From Phallusia mammillata (lineage: Eukaryota; Chordata; Ascidiacea; Phlebobranchia; Ascidiidae), in the NCBI GenBank assembly GCA_003260075.1, contig QLIY01000112.1:70126-134125 (forward strand): a stretch of DNA of 64,000 nt. Reading direction: 5' to 3'. Below are positions 13,589 to 26,745 of this stretch, one piece after another. The stretch's first letter is position 1. The number at the start of each line of letters is the position of its first letter. A program made the translations under genes and the position numbers. The notes beneath the pieces were generated by a model. That model had not been told where the DNA came from and ran no database searches. It saw only the letters and a program-made list of their open reading frames with translations.

Positions 13589-16106
13589 TGAACATTTTTC
13601 ATATATAATGTGAGGCTCCCGATTCATGATTATTGCCACCAGCAATGAACGTAAGGATTTAGTGCCAATGGATTAGAAAACTCGATTTGGATTATTATTT
13701 AAGAAACTTTAAAAAATATTTTTCAAAATTGTTTGGGAGAGAGGAGGGTTTAGTTGAGAGCTTTTTGACGTGAACTGGTCCTATCTTGGTCAGCAAGAAA
13801 AATATTTTTGCTTTCCAGTACCCGCTCTCACTACACCACCGTCTGTTGAAGGAACATGGAACAACTGGGGAGAATATTCCGCGTGCAACAAACCATGCGG
13901 GAAAGGAATGAAAATGCGTATTCGTACTTGCACCACGTTTAGGTGTTCAACTGGAAAACCTTTCAATAGAGCAAGGTGTAATGGTCGCTGCACTGGTACG
14001 TTATGAAAATAAATGATTTCTCAGATAATTGCAAATAGCCTATGTAGTGACTTGTCTTATGTCCAGTCAGAGCAGATTTTCTATTTTTATCGTTATCACG
14101 TAGTAGCTGTAGCAGATATCGCCCAACTATTTTGTAACATAAAGATATTGTAAAGAAGAAAAAACAAGTTTTCAAGTTTCCCTTTAAAATTAGGCTGTAT
14201 TGCAGTATAGCTGCCGACTTTATAGCGTGCAATTTCTTAAGGTTTTGTTTCAGACAAGACCTTTTGACTGAATACCATTTTGTATTTTAGCTGTGTGGAG
14301 CCAATATGGCCCTTGGTCAGGATGTTTTTGTAAGCAAGGAAAACAATTTCGTGTCCGTCGTTGTATTGGCGGTACAATATCCAAAGGAAAGTGCTCTGGA
14401 CAAATTTTTAAAGCTAAAATTTGCTCTTGTTCTTCAGGTAAGCTGTATGGGTCAATAGTATGGTCAATTGTTTGTAATGACATGTATTGAGTGCGAAATA
14501 TGTGCTTGTATGATCCAAATTGATTCATTCCTGTTAAACTCGAGTATGTTTTACGTCTATTTTGTCAAAAAAAAAATTGATTGCGATCTTCTCATTTTTT
14601 TCGTGCCCTTTGTTTTTTTTCCCAACAGTTTTCGAATCCACACCGTGATTGAGTACTCTGATCGGGTATAACGTCAAGCGTCATCTGAATTTTAGGATTT
14701 CAAGCAATGTGTTAAGCTCAATGCAATGCATGCAACGAAATCAAATATTTATAAAAAATGATTTGAATTCATTATGAATCAAACTGTGCAACTTAGGGTC
14801 GATAGGAACATGGGGACCATGGGGACCATGGGGAAGGTACTCTTCGTGCAACCAAATTTGTGGCGACGGACAGAAGATTAGGGTGAGGCAATGTTTATCA
14901 GACAAATGTCCAAAAGGAAGACCTTTTCAACTAAGAAAATGTACAAATGGAGCTTGTCCTCCTGGTAAGCAACGACAAGTACATAATGCTAACGTGTTCA
15001 AAAGTTTCTCTGTTTGTTTAGTAAAACGTTTCAACTATTGATTTTCGGTACATTTTTGTTTTTTGATGTTTATCGTTTATTGACTTGTGCCGACACGTTG
15101 GAGAACTTGACATCGCCAATAAAAAGAGAAAATGATCATAACTTAACATCAAACACATAATTTACAAGTGTTTTAACAACTGCAATGCGTAAATGAAGTT
15201 AACTGTATTTCAGCAATTAAGTGGTCGCTGCACAGCTTGTGGTCTGGTTGTCATTGTAGTAAGGGCAGACGTTATCGCGTTCGCCAATGCAACGGAGGAT
15301 TCAAGAACGAAGGCTGGTGCCTTGGAGAACCTTGGGAAAGTGAGGAATGTGTATGTAGTCTTGCTCAAGATGCTAAGAACTGATATTTCCAGGATGCTGA
15401 TAATGATCACAAGTTGTGTGGAAAATTGATTGAATCAGTATTTGCAAACCGTCTTGCTATTTCATTTTGGAAATGTCATCATAAGCCATGTTTGTGGGTT
15501 TGATAATACAACTGTATGTTCGTTTACAACTGTATACGACTGTACTACTATTGTTTATCGTTCTAAAAAATTACACCGAAATATAGCACATTCCAATGTA
15601 TTCATTCGCAAACGCAAAGAAATAGTTCTACCATAGGTTTTGAGCACGTGCTTACTTTCGTCTATGATGGCTTTTGGCGAATCAAGCTAAACATATCCTT
15701 GTGGGTAAGAGGCAATGCAATGTATTTTTTCTTGCGTCAATTAAAAGGTTTGCCTTTTGCATCAGTTTTGACTTTTGCGTGATAAAGTCCGAAATAACAT
15801 TGCTCAAACCATTTTGTGTTGAGTCGGTATATCTGCGACCTTTAATAAGATCGCGAGCAAAGTTTTTATCTTTTCAGGGTTGTAAGTGGGCCCGAAATTT
15901 AAGACCGAACCCGGCCCCAACTCGGTCAGAACCCGCTCAGAATCCGGCCCGAACCCGTATCGTCTTAGTTGGAGCATCTGTTTACGCTGAAAGTTTGGTT
16001 GATAGGCCTATCATAAAGAAGACAAACACAACGTACAATAGTAGACAATGGATTAAAAAATACGTTTTAGGACTGTTGAGCATTAGGTTCTATCCAACAA
16101 CAAGCT

Positions 16107-16182
16107 ACTTTTTTACGGATTTTTACGGATACTTACGGATTTTTACGGATACTTTTTTACGGATACTTTTTTACGGATACAG
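16107..16182 (+). repeat. TTTTTACGGATAC microsatellite
   Basis: About six imperfect tandem copies of a T-run followed by ACGGATAC or ACGGAT are present, lying just upstream of the foldback at 16248. Confidence 0.75.
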
Positions 16183-16247
16183 AACGTGAAGTTAGGCCCG
16201 AATAAAGCCCGTTTGTTGCAAAAACCAAAGCCCGAACCCGCCGCGAA

Positions 16248-16350
16248 CGGTAGAACTACTAACACTGCAATCTGGCTGGCCCCTGGTTGAAATTTGTTCC
16301 ATAGGTGNCAACCAGGGGCCAGCCAGACTGCAGTGTTAGTAGTTCTACCG
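16248..16350. repeat. 42-base inverted repeat (foldback) with N at centre
   Basis: The arms 16248-16289 and 16309-16350 are reverse complements with one mismatch, separated by 19 bases that include an undetermined base at 16308. It can be a genuine hairpin or a fold-back misjoin at the sequence gap. Confidence 0.85.
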
Positions 16351-16654
16351 GCGCCATGTTGGTCCATGTACAAAACGAGAATAAAGACAAGCTTGGAGCA
16401 TAATGAACAGGGTTTGTTTCTCGAAGTAGGGCGAGCGATAAACATGTTTTTTCCCTAGGCTCCTGTTGTTTCAGGTCGGTGCGGTGTATATCCGATGACT
16501 CAATAAGTGCGCACAATGGGCACCGCATCCTCCGATATTTTTCCGGAAACAATTGAGCACTGCATCAATGATGCCGATTACGCGCAGAACCAGCGTCGAC
16601 ACTTTAAAGCACCTTTCAGGCAGGAGAAGAGGTCGACAGAACTGATTTTTGAAG

Positions 16655-19600
16655 ATGGTTAAAATACTAATTTTCTTCTCGATATTATGGAGTGTAGCAC
16701 GTAAGTACGATTTAAAATTAAGCTTATATGTACTTAACCATATACAATGTATAAAATACAGCACTATATGCACCTAATGTTAGTACAAATGCTGTGTTCT
16801 AACTTAAAGAAGGTGAAGTGTCGTAAAATACCCTTGGGATTCTTTTGTCACCTTTGTAATCAGCATAAGGTTAATAATAAACCACACAACAGTTTTAACA
16901 AGGCTGCAAACAGGTCTAGGCAATAAAGGCCAAAAACTCTTCGGTAAAGTGATACAGCCTATATAGCTTATGATAAACTGGAAAACGCAAATAGTACACA
17001 GGTATGTCAGTATGTTATTTAAACAGGATTAAATTTTAGAAAGCTGCGAACCAATGGATTGCAATGCATCGTGCAAAACCGGAATTGGGAAAATGGAACC
17101 TAAAAGTTGCACATGCACTTGTTACACTCAAGTTGACGACTTTAGAATGCCAGGTTAGAACCTTTTTTCTTAGTTTCAAACACCAGTTCAAGAATTCCGA
17201 ACAAATATCTACTAACGCTGCCTCTGGCTTAACGTTTTTCTTCTGCTATCCGACACTTTTTCCGATTGCAGAAAAGGTTTGGGATGCTCTTTCGACTGGA
17301 ACTGGAGAAAAGGCCGTTACATCTTTTTTTGATCGGTGGGACGATGTTACTCCAAATAATTATGTTATAATTCCATTTTTCCTAGATCCAGAACTAGGTC
17401 AGTTCTTGTACATTTGCTTAAATCGAATTTCTTAACCTTTTGTACCTGCTTCGGAATTTCGAAAAAGTGGTTGGGCATTAAATTTGTTGGCTAACATTCG
17501 AATTTCTTCGTTAAACATCTGTTAGATATAGCTGAGCAATAAGTTTACTTAACAACAGTATGATGTATATTATATAAAACCCTGTGTGGCCTTTTCAAAA
17601 TTTCTATAGAGGCCAGTTCTTCGCAACGAAGTGCAATTATCAATGGTCTTGGTGTCCTCAACGCTGTTACTTGTGTGAGGTTTCAGGCTGCTCGACCGGA
17701 GGACATAAACGTTATTAGATTTATTGCTGGTACTGGTTGTTGGTCATACGTTGGAAGGAATGGAGGCACACAGGAGGTAAAAATCAAGGAGTAAAACTAA
17801 AGTTTGCAATTGAATTGTTGGGGAAGCAAGTCAAGTAAATCGGAGTACAATAACGAATTTCACTCTATCAAATAATTATAACTCAAAACTGACAGAAAAT
17901 GTACGAACGTAAGACCTCACTTAAACAAAGACTGCTAAACACTTACAGGTTAAAGATAGAGCTTTGGCGCACATTTAAAAGTAAAATTCTGTAAAAAAGC
18001 TGACAGTTGATGCGCTATTACCGTTGGGTTAAGGTTTCATCATAAAAATACCGTTAAAACTTACTCAAAACGTAGACCCTTTAACCCTAAATTTAATTTA
18101 TACCTATATCCCTGTGTATCTGCTAATTAAAATAACTGTGCCCCCCTTAACGATACCTATCGGTATTTAGCATACTTTCTGTGATGTGAGCTCTCACGTT
18201 ATTAACTTTTTCATTTTTATCCTTTTTTTTCACGGGTTCGAACCCACCAGGACACTCCCAGGGACGAATCCCGATCAGGGTTTTTTATGTCTGTATATGG
18301 GTCAGGCGAGCCAGACCATTCGGCCAAGTCCATGCCCTCTCCCGTTATTAACTTTAGCCAAACTGACAAGAAAATCTACTAACTCCATCTCCCGTCGACA
18401 ACACATTTGCTTAATTTTCAAGAAGGTGGCGTAGAGAGCCATCAAATTGGTATATCCCCAAAATGCAGACAGTTAAAGATTTTAAGGTTGGCATTAGAAA
18501 AAATTAAGAAAGCAACCCTAAAAAGTAAGATCCTTTTGTTAAATATTCAAAAACGGAAGTTATTTTTCAACGCATTCGCTTTTCACAATTATTAATTTAG
18601 CTCTTTGTGCCAGCTATCGAAATTTAGCCAAACGTGAGGCTGACTTAAGTTATAGTGTATGCTCTACCAAACTGTCTATGTAACCTATGTGGAGTCACAC
18701 ACTCCTTAACAAATTTACTTTAACTGTACTTTTTTAGAAGTAAATCTGCCAGTGAATTTTTAACAATACAAATTGAATAATAACAATAGGAAACTCCAAA
18801 AACAGGGCATTTTATTTTTTTCTCTCTAGACTTTTGGGTAAAAAGAGAATATGTCATCCAAAAAAAGGATGGACAGTAGGTCTACTATTTAATACGGCAA
18901 GTGATTATGAATGTAGCATTGCCGTTGGTTGAACCTTGATCCAAACGGAAAGAAATTATCTCATTTTACAAACAACATTTCGAGTAAATTATCTTTCATT
19001 GTTTTAATCAACTCAGATTTCTATTCCTTCTGGCTGTGCCACTCCAGGCATTGTTATTCATGAAGCTATGCATGCGTTGGGGATATTCCACGAACAATCC
19101 CGTCCAGATAGAGACAGATACGTTGAAATCTTCGAAGAAAATATAAAACCTGGTAATAATTCACGTTATGTTTATCATTAGTATCCTTAAAAAACGTTTC
19201 AAGTCTAGTTTCTTTGCTGACGATTTTACGTTTTTTCTAACAACCCCCGTATAATATATTGCTTTTGTATGATCGCACCTGTTATTAGTATCATTAAAAA
19301 AGGCAAAACTCTTTGCAAGCGCTACGTTTGTACATAAAGAGCTTTGGAAAAAAAATTTCGATCACGAACATAAAACGTTTTCGTGCACCTAAATGGGTCT
19401 TCAATGTTTTCACTGGATGTAGAAAATAATAAGTTTCTGCATGTCTAGTTCCAGCTTTGCTGGTGCCTTAACAATTTTTTTCAACACGTCCTCATATAAA
19501 ACCTTGCTTGTCCCTAATCGCACTACGTTTGCTTTCAGGAAAAGAAAACAATTTCAGAATATTGTCGTTCGCTGAAGTAAACAGTTTTAATTCTCCATAC

Positions 19601-22600
19601 GACATTAAGTCAATCATGCATTACGGATCAACTGACTTTTCCGCAAATGGTCAACCGACTATTTTGAGGTGTTTATCACATAAACAACGCTTATTACATT
19701 TTGACAAACCAGGAAGAATCTAATAGTCTTTTAAAAAGAATACCTATATTGTATACGACATTTAGAGACGGGCAAATAAGCCAAAAAACACAGAAATCAT
19801 GTTGAGAATCAGCGGTAAAACAAATATAAAAACAAGTTTAAATTTAGCATCCGTCTAATGTTCTTACAAAACACTAGTAAAACCTATGATATAAAGGGCC
19901 TATAATGTTTATTGTAACAGAGTCGACGGCTCTGGATACACCAAACAACGCTTTAGCCCTTCTTTCGAAGATCAGGCACAAATCAATGCCATGCATTCCT
20001 GCAATGGTGTGCGGGGAATCCCAGAAACTACTGATTGCCTTCATCCACTTGATCATGGTTTTAGCTACAGAGGAACACTTTCGACAACAACTGGCGGATT
20101 AACTTGCAGAGCATGGAATGGAAATGGCTACAACATGTAACTTATATGTTTATTGAATGAAATAACAATATAGCTCGGCGGTTGTATAAGATCAAGTAAG
20201 CCTAAAATATTTTGCACCAGAGATGCACCGAATCGGCTTAATTATAGTTTCGGCCGGAACAGAACACTCGGCAACTTTTAATAAATTCGTCCGAATCACC
20301 TAAATCATTGATGACGGTATGCAAAGTAGTACGCGATGCGTTTTTTTCTCCAGGCAAACTGTGGCGTTACGCATCACAATATTTGTTTTTAATTATCATC
20401 TTAGTTTTGTTAGCTACGGTTGCCACCCTGCATATGAATGACTGACTGTTTTAATCTGAGATGGAAAAAGATAATGTTTTAAAAATCATAATACTTTGGA
20501 GTAATGTTGATTCTGACGTTGTTTGACAGATTATGTGGCACAAAAGAGACATGTTTTACACTTTAAATCAGTGTTCGCAAAAGATAAAAAGTGATCGATT
20601 TGGCCAAATACATTCGGCAAACTGAATGTTTGGTACATCACTAGTTTTTACCAAGTATTAAAAGCCCATAAAATTAGTCACTTTAAGCCTCTGCAAACCT
20701 AAAGTCATACAAACTTTGTCAGATCACCAGATTTGATTACTGGAGCCGGACTCGAAAACAACAACCATTGCCGAAATCCCGATTTAGACCCACTTGGACC
20801 ATGGTGTTTTGTAATACATTCTACCATAGCTTGGCAATACTGCAACATTCCTGTTTGTAACAATGCAGGTAAATGTTCTTGTTTGATTTTCAGCTAATTA
20901 AGCACTTAAGCGTATTTAAAGATATAGTCGTTCTTCTTTACAAACTCTCATCAGACATATATTTTGACAAATACCGATAGTTGGTGAAGTGAGCACTAAC
21001 AAATAAGTTACAAAATACATGGTAACTGGTAGGGTTTTAGGATTAAGTAATGTTTTACAATCAACTTGGGACCCGAGCCCAAAATTTAAATTCTAAGTTA
21101 ATAATTTTTCTGCCCTACTATATCTGATGTGAGTTTTTATGATAGTATCTTTATCATACATTACCTGAATAAATTCTTGGCAAAATATTTGATATTTTTG
21201 GCGCATAATTAAAGACACATGATTGTGTTTTTGTTGCTTTTGGCTGCATCAAATTAGGAATGAAGTGTCTTTAACACAGTTTCGTTGTGTTTAAATTTCT
21301 AAGAGAACCCTTTCCATACGCTAAAGAAATACTTTAGTTATGTTTTATTGCTGTTGCATTTTTCTTTTGCATGTAGGGGGTCATGGCGACTCATGATGTT
21401 TTTGTATATTTGTTTTGTGCATTTTCTCAGTTTTCCATCAAAACAATTATGCATCCGAGTTTTTGTCAAAATGGACCATTATGCCATTGAGTTTTTAATG
21501 CGCTTTTGTGATTTGCAGTTCCTGAAATAAGCCTCATTCCACCAACTCAGCCACCAATGACACCGACACATCCACCGACAACAACCACAGCACCTCCACC
21601 AACCACAACAACAGAGCCACCACCGACAACAACAACACAGCCACAAACGACAACAACTGAAGAACCAACAACACAAACACTAACCCTTCCACCAACTACA
21701 ACTGAGCAACCAACAACAACAGAGCAACCAACAACGACACCAACCGACCCACCAACAACTACACCAACCGAGTCACCAACAACCACACCACCTGAACCAT
21801 CCACGTCGTTACCATCTGTTGAGGGTTCTTGGAACGAATGGGGAAATTATTCTTCGTGCAACAAACCTTGCGGAAATGGAAAGCAAATGCGAGTTAGAAC
21901 TTGTTCCACCAATAGATGTTCAACCGGCAAACCCTTTCAAAGAACGACTTGCAACAATCAAGACTGTTCGACTGGTGAGACTAAAAATAGATTTTTTTTC
22001 AAATAAGTGGTTAATATTTACCTTCAATCATTGTTACTGGTAAATTTTGGAAGCAAATGTTCAGTGGCCGTCCCTTATTATTGTCACAAAGGTCCAAACA
22101 TGCTCTATATACTGTATAATACCAAATAACGCAAATATATTTTTATTTGTTATCACTGTCATCAGTTTATAACTCAACATTTGTTCCTTAGCTGTTTGGG
22201 GACCGTATGGCGCATGGTCAGGCTGCCACTGCAACAAAGGAAAACGTTATGCAGTTCGTCAGTGTATTGGAGGTGTCGTAAACGAAGGGAGTTGCACTGG
22301 GAGACCATGGAAAACTGGGTCATGTAATTGTCCATCAGGTAGCACTTGAAAAATTGATTTTACGTACGGCAAAGGCCTTTCCCACGCTTTTATCCTCTTT
22401 TATAAAAAGATAGCCTGCATTCGATTTAAAAAAAAACGTGGTTTTCTTTTTAAGCCTTTTAAAAATCCCCTTTAAGAAAGCGTCTTTATTAGCATATCGG
22501 GCGAAAAAATTGTTTACGCCCCAAACATTATATTTCTGGCAAATTGCATCACACATAATCTGTTTGGTTTTTGCTTGCTAAATATGCATGCCGAAAAATT

Positions 22601-23232
22601 GAAGGTTACGTAAATATAACATAGGCCGACATTAGGATTGTATAATAACATTAATGAGTACTTCGTTATAGGTCCTTTGGGAACGTGGGATGTTTGGGGA
22701 AGTGACTCTTCGTGTCACAAAGAATGTGGAAACGGAAAGATGATGCGAGTTAGGACATGTTCCACTGACAGATGTCAAGGGAAACCTTTTCAAAAGAGAA
22801 ACTGTATCAATAAAGTTTGTCCTGATGGTAAGTGGACATCAAGAGGATTGTGGCACCCTATCTCCACCAAAGTAGTTAATTTCGGCTTAGTTTAAACATA
22901 TTCCATACTCTCCTTAATTGTTTGTACGTTTTTGTTTTGCTTACAACTTGTCTGCATGCAAAAATTATCTGTATTAAATTTATCTGTAATTAGCAATGTC
23001 TCTCGTTCACTAGGCCTAATGTATTATAAACCTGCGTGTGACAAAACGAACTTGTGTTGTAGGTGCGATGTGGTCACCTTTCAGTGAGTGGTCTGGCTGC
23101 CATTGCAGTAAAGGAAACAGCTTTAGTGTTCGTCGGTGCATTGGAGGAGTTATAACAGAAGGTGCATGCACCGGAAACCCTTGGAGAAGACAAACATGCA
23201 CATGCAGTCCAGCAGCAAGCGCTGGAAAATAA
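16655..23232 (+). CDS. Gene D: intact secreted astacin-kringle-TSP1 metalloprotease with Thr/Pro linker
   Basis: Twelve exons: 16655-16700, 17040-17153, 17272-17397, 17610-17776, 19017-19152, 19539-19668, 19921-20136, 20723-20868, 21519-21974, 22192-22338, 22672-22827 and 23063-23232. The lengths sum to 2010 bases, 669 codons plus TAA, with matching phases. In order: signal peptide [15 protein letters not shown]; a six-cysteine module; the astacin domain with zinc site [13 protein letters not shown] and Met-turn SIMHY; a kringle split over two exons (SYRGT..CRAW, then GPWC..C); a roughly 90-residue Thr/Pro mucin-like linker; TSP1; short TSP1-like; TSP1; short TSP1-like. The product is inferred to be a secreted zinc endopeptidase acting on extracellular matrix, with a probably O-glycosylated linker. 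No classic astacin propeptide with an FxGD motif is seen. It is one of the two copies (with F) that look fully intact. Confidence 0.9.
18215..18365 (+). repeat. Dispersed repeat in gene D intron 4
   Basis: It carries CGGGTTCGAACCCACCAGG (B-box-like), GGGACGAATCCCGATCAG and a tail GCCAGACCATTCGGCCAAGT. Related copies lie at about 23820-23915 and 41055-41165, with a fragment near 5090-5120. This is consistent with a tRNA-derived SINE family. Confidence 0.6.
20219..20643. mobile_element. Probable miniature hAT element in gene D intron 7
   Basis: The left end AGAGATGCACCGAATCGG and right end TTTGGTACATCACTA are imperfect inverted copies of a terminus common in hAT elements. A clean target-site duplication is not evident, so the boundaries are approximate. 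Confidence 0.45.
21528..21805 (+). other. Thr/Pro-rich (mucin-like) coding repeat of gene D
   Basis: This part of exon 9 encodes imperfect repeats of PTTTP, EQPTTT and DPPTTTP type between the kringle and the first TSP1. Gene E has a shorter Thr-rich tract at the same place (37200-37280). Genes A, C, F and G have short spacers with no Thr array. It is probably an O-glycosylated stalk that arose by local repeat expansion. Confidence 0.85.
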
Positions 23233-26200
23233 ACTATTATTTGGAAAATTCACATTGAGGCTGTACCAGAAAATGTTGTGCTAAACGTTCAATAGGAAAG
23301 TAATTGTTCATAAACATCGCCCTGTTTGGTTTGTTTCAAATTTTCTTTTTTCAAGTCTTTTTATTGTGATAATGTAATTGTAATTTATTATTCAGTAAAC
23401 TATAGCACAAAAATGTTGTCCTTTATTATAGAAGTTTGAGAACACCCAGTTATGCAAAGTGTAGTACCCAAGCACAGTCGCGAATTGTCCTTTCAATATG
23501 GGCCAGAGTTTGGCAAAATGTCTATGTTTTTTCACAATGAGTTGTTAGCAAAATGTTTATGTTTTTTTCACAAAAAGTTGCATTACGCGCACTGAAAAAT
23601 GCGGTTTGTTGTAAGAAACGACGAAGACAAAAAATCGGGACAAAGCAATAGCAAACACATAAGGTATTGAACCTAAGCACCCAACTGTGACACGCCTCGC
23701 CTCGGCTTCTTTATTATCCACTTGGCGATCGCTGATTTAAGCTCTGTATAAATTATTTCACTGCTGTGGTTATAACAATGGGAAACCAACAAACACTAAT
23801 TTGATGATGTAGGCTCCTTTCTTCTTTTTTTTCACGGGTTTCTTACCCAAAACTCTTTCGGGGACGAATACATGGGTCTGGTGCCCTGGATCATTCGTCC
23901 AAGTTCCTGCCCATGATGCATGAAAGGTTACGAAAATTAGTTTTTGCTCTTAAAGATAAAACATTGCTTTTGTTCGAGACCAAGGAAAAACTACTGGTGT
24001 ATGGCCTATGTACATGCAAACAAATTACAAATAATTACATGCGAACAAATCTTTTACAAGCAGGTTTATTTGAGAGCACCAATATATATTCGTTAAAGCG
24101 AGAAATTGCTTTATTTTTCTGTTTCTCGTAACAAACTCGCAAGTTGCCATGTGCGGTATTTAAAAGCAATTTCATTCCAACAAAGGCGCCGACTTAAACA
24201 TGTTTGATTTCTTTTGCCAGCTGTAGTCTATATCCCTGATCTACCACCAAAAAACAACTTACAATATAACTCAGTACAGTACCGTTTGTTTATTATTTTT
24301 AAATAAAAAACAAAACTTTTGCACCCTGATTTGTTTTGTTTTTTTGCGCCATATCGACACTTAACACGCATCTATAGGCAACCAATCAGCGATCTTGGCG
24401 TGTTAAAGTCAATTCAGGTAGACTCATTTGTCTTGTGGTTTTGTGGCGAGCGGACGTGGGAATATCTACAAGGTAACTTCAAGTTTTATTTTATACTCTT
24501 TCACTAAGGAAGTTCTATGACTGCAATGTAAAGAAAGCTGTTATTTAAAGGGTCATGCTTACTATTTATCTACTTGATAATTCATACAAATACAGTTTGC
24601 TTAGCATATTTAAACTAAATCATATACATGTAGGCTAATACAAAATGCAGTGGATATATATTGAATACTTAGCATTTAAACAGCTATTTACAAATGACAA
24701 CTTAGTAATACAAGCAAATATAAAGGCCAGAAACAACTGTTCACTACTGTGCAGTCGCAATACGCTCTAGGCATTGTAACGTCACAAACCTGACTGCGCT
24801 TTTGGAACTCAGCGTTGTTTGTGAAATCGGCAAAGCGCGTTTGTGCTTAGGGTTCGGTGGATCAATTGTTTTCTGGATTTTTGTGCAACATTTCAACTGT
24901 ACTTAGTGTGTTACCTTATTTTCAGACACGAAAGACCTTTTATTCTACGACCTCGCCAAACTTCATACACCATGCATATTCTTCAACTTCAAATATTAAT
25001 TTGTATGCATATGCAAACTGTTAGGCCTAACTAGGTTAACTGGCGCTAGGGTTGAGTGACCTATTCCTTGGCCGTGAGGGACTCGTGGAGGAAGTCTTTC
25101 TCGGTCGAAGAAAGGTCTAAGCCTTACAGAGTGCTACTATTGTCAGCAAGTTGGCGCTAGGGCTATACCTCGATTGGCACTCGTTAACTAGGGTTAGGCT
25201 AGGTAACATAGGTGGGGTACGTTTGAGATTTGCGCGCCACGTAGGGACTCTAGCTTAGATCGATTTCTAGTTAGGTGTGGCGCGTTGCTAAATGGCTGTA
25301 GCTAAAATAGGGTGCGCATAGAAACACGGCCTGGGCACGGCCTCCACCACATTGCATTGGCCGCGGTGCAGGCGGGACCTAGTACCGGACACCTCTACCC
25401 CCAATGATGACTCAGGCCCGTGAGCTGGAGGGGGCGGCATAGCATTTTGCCAGAAAAGTCCCGTGAGCCATCCTGTAGGGCGCAAACTGTTGCTAACTTT
25501 CCCAACCCTGCTATTGCGTAAAATGATGGGTCCTTGCGTGATGTTTTTGAGTTATACGCCTTAATTCGTCACTGTTCCCTTGTAAACAAACTCTTGCGCC
25601 TGTGTTAATTGTAAACTTAAGGAGGTTGTGGATTTTTTTCGGGTGACCAGCTTGTATTATCCATGTATGCACGCTCGTTTCTAAGTATTTTCTTTCAGAA
25701 AAGGCCGCGATATGAATATAAAGCATGTGATGTAACAGTTCCTATTATTAACTTGAAATTTCGCCTATCGAAAGTCCCAAATTTTCCTTTTTGCTGGTCA
25801 AACCCTTTTTGTGTGGATTTAGGCCTATTTGTTGCAAATACTTATTTCAGTTTCGTTTTCCTGCTTGACCCGATCATCCCGTCATTATGGGGCAATGACA
25901 TTTTGGGTGGTTGTAAAACACGGCAGACTCACTTTCTACTTTTTTAGGCTAATTTGCAGCTGTTGTAAGCTGGACAGTTGGTTAAAGGCAGGCTTGCATT
26001 GTACACTTTACGTCGGGCACGCAGGGAAGATGGCGGTTCCAACGTTTTTTTCAGATCCTTAACGAAGCAGAAGATCGCGTTTCTGTCCAAGGTTAACGAT
26101 TCCTACTGTTTTCATTGTTATTCTATTATAGTTTATAATGAACTGTTAACCAACGGCGCACTTTCTCCTGTCGAAATCTACTTATTCTATCCTCTCATTT

Positions 26201-26576
26201 CCAAATAAGCAGACCAGTTCTTGGGGAGTGTTGTGCCTTTTACATCAGCCGACAGGTTCTTCATGTTGTTGTGTATTTTTTTATCGTTCGTCGCTCGCTC
26301 GAACCTTGCGAACCTCCATCATCAAGTGTTAGAACGAGAAAAAGTGTAGTTGTCGGGTTTGCTGTTGTACCTTCCAAGTCGACTTCCCTCAAATTGTAAG
26401 TTTCTTGTTGTTGTTCTCGTTATTTCTAATCACTAATTTTGATTTTGTTTTTCAGTTTTGCCATCAAAATACTGTTTTTGTTTAAAACTTGTGAAGAAAA
26501 ATGTAGAAACAGTCCTATACCAAATCATGCAATGTAATAAAGGATTTGCAAGGTAATTTCAAATTTGTGTTTCAAC
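23233..26576. other. Gene desert 3' of gene D
   Basis: No supported coding gene is seen. There is a local near-repeat GCAAAATGT(C/T)TATGTTTTTT at about 23512-23575, and a SINE-like copy at about 23820-23915. At about 25020-25500 there is an unusually GC-rich block (GGCGCTAGGG twice, many CG and CCGCGG-type words) that matches nothing else here. The stretch 25700-26200 has short open runs without recognisable domains. Confidence 0.5.
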
Positions 26577-26745
26577 CAGGTTTTTTTTAAGGTTTGGTTT
26601 GGGTGACCGCTAAGTAGTTTGGAGACCGCAAGTGTTTCATTTAAATACCAAAAAATAGCAATTGTAGTTGCAAGTCCAAATTTTGGGAAACTGCTGGAGA
26701 AATTTGGGGGACCGTTTCGGGGGGGGGGGCCTTAAAAAAACACTG
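26577..26745. mobile_element. 169 bp miniature hAT element
   Basis: The terminal inverted repeats are CAGGTTTTTTTTAAGG and CCTTAAAAAAACACTG. It is flanked by a perfect 8 bp direct repeat GTTTCAAC (26569-26576 and 26746-26753). It is the same family as 12287-12530. A poly-G run (26719-26729) sits inside, where the other copy has unrelated sequence. Confidence 0.85.

Larger units (their letters stand above)
15384..16654. other. Gene C-D intergenic region with repeats
   Basis: It holds a CCCGAACCCGG-type repeat (about 15890-15960 and 16195-16245), a microsatellite-like TTTTTACGGATAC array (about 16107-16182), and a hairpin-forming inverted repeat with an undetermined base (16248-16350). The 300 bases before the gene D ATG presumably contain its promoter, but I recognise no element. 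No coding gene is seen. Confidence 0.5.

Noticed and set aside
17064-17435. Continuous 123-codon frame over two gene D exons
   Set aside because: It crosses clear GT/AG borders in the wrong frame; the spliced model gives the conserved six-cysteine and astacin sequence instead.
21547-21804. Gly/Val-rich open frame on the minus strand opposite gene D
   Set aside because: It is the antisense of the Thr/Pro codon repeats in exon 9 of gene D; the composition follows from the repeat.
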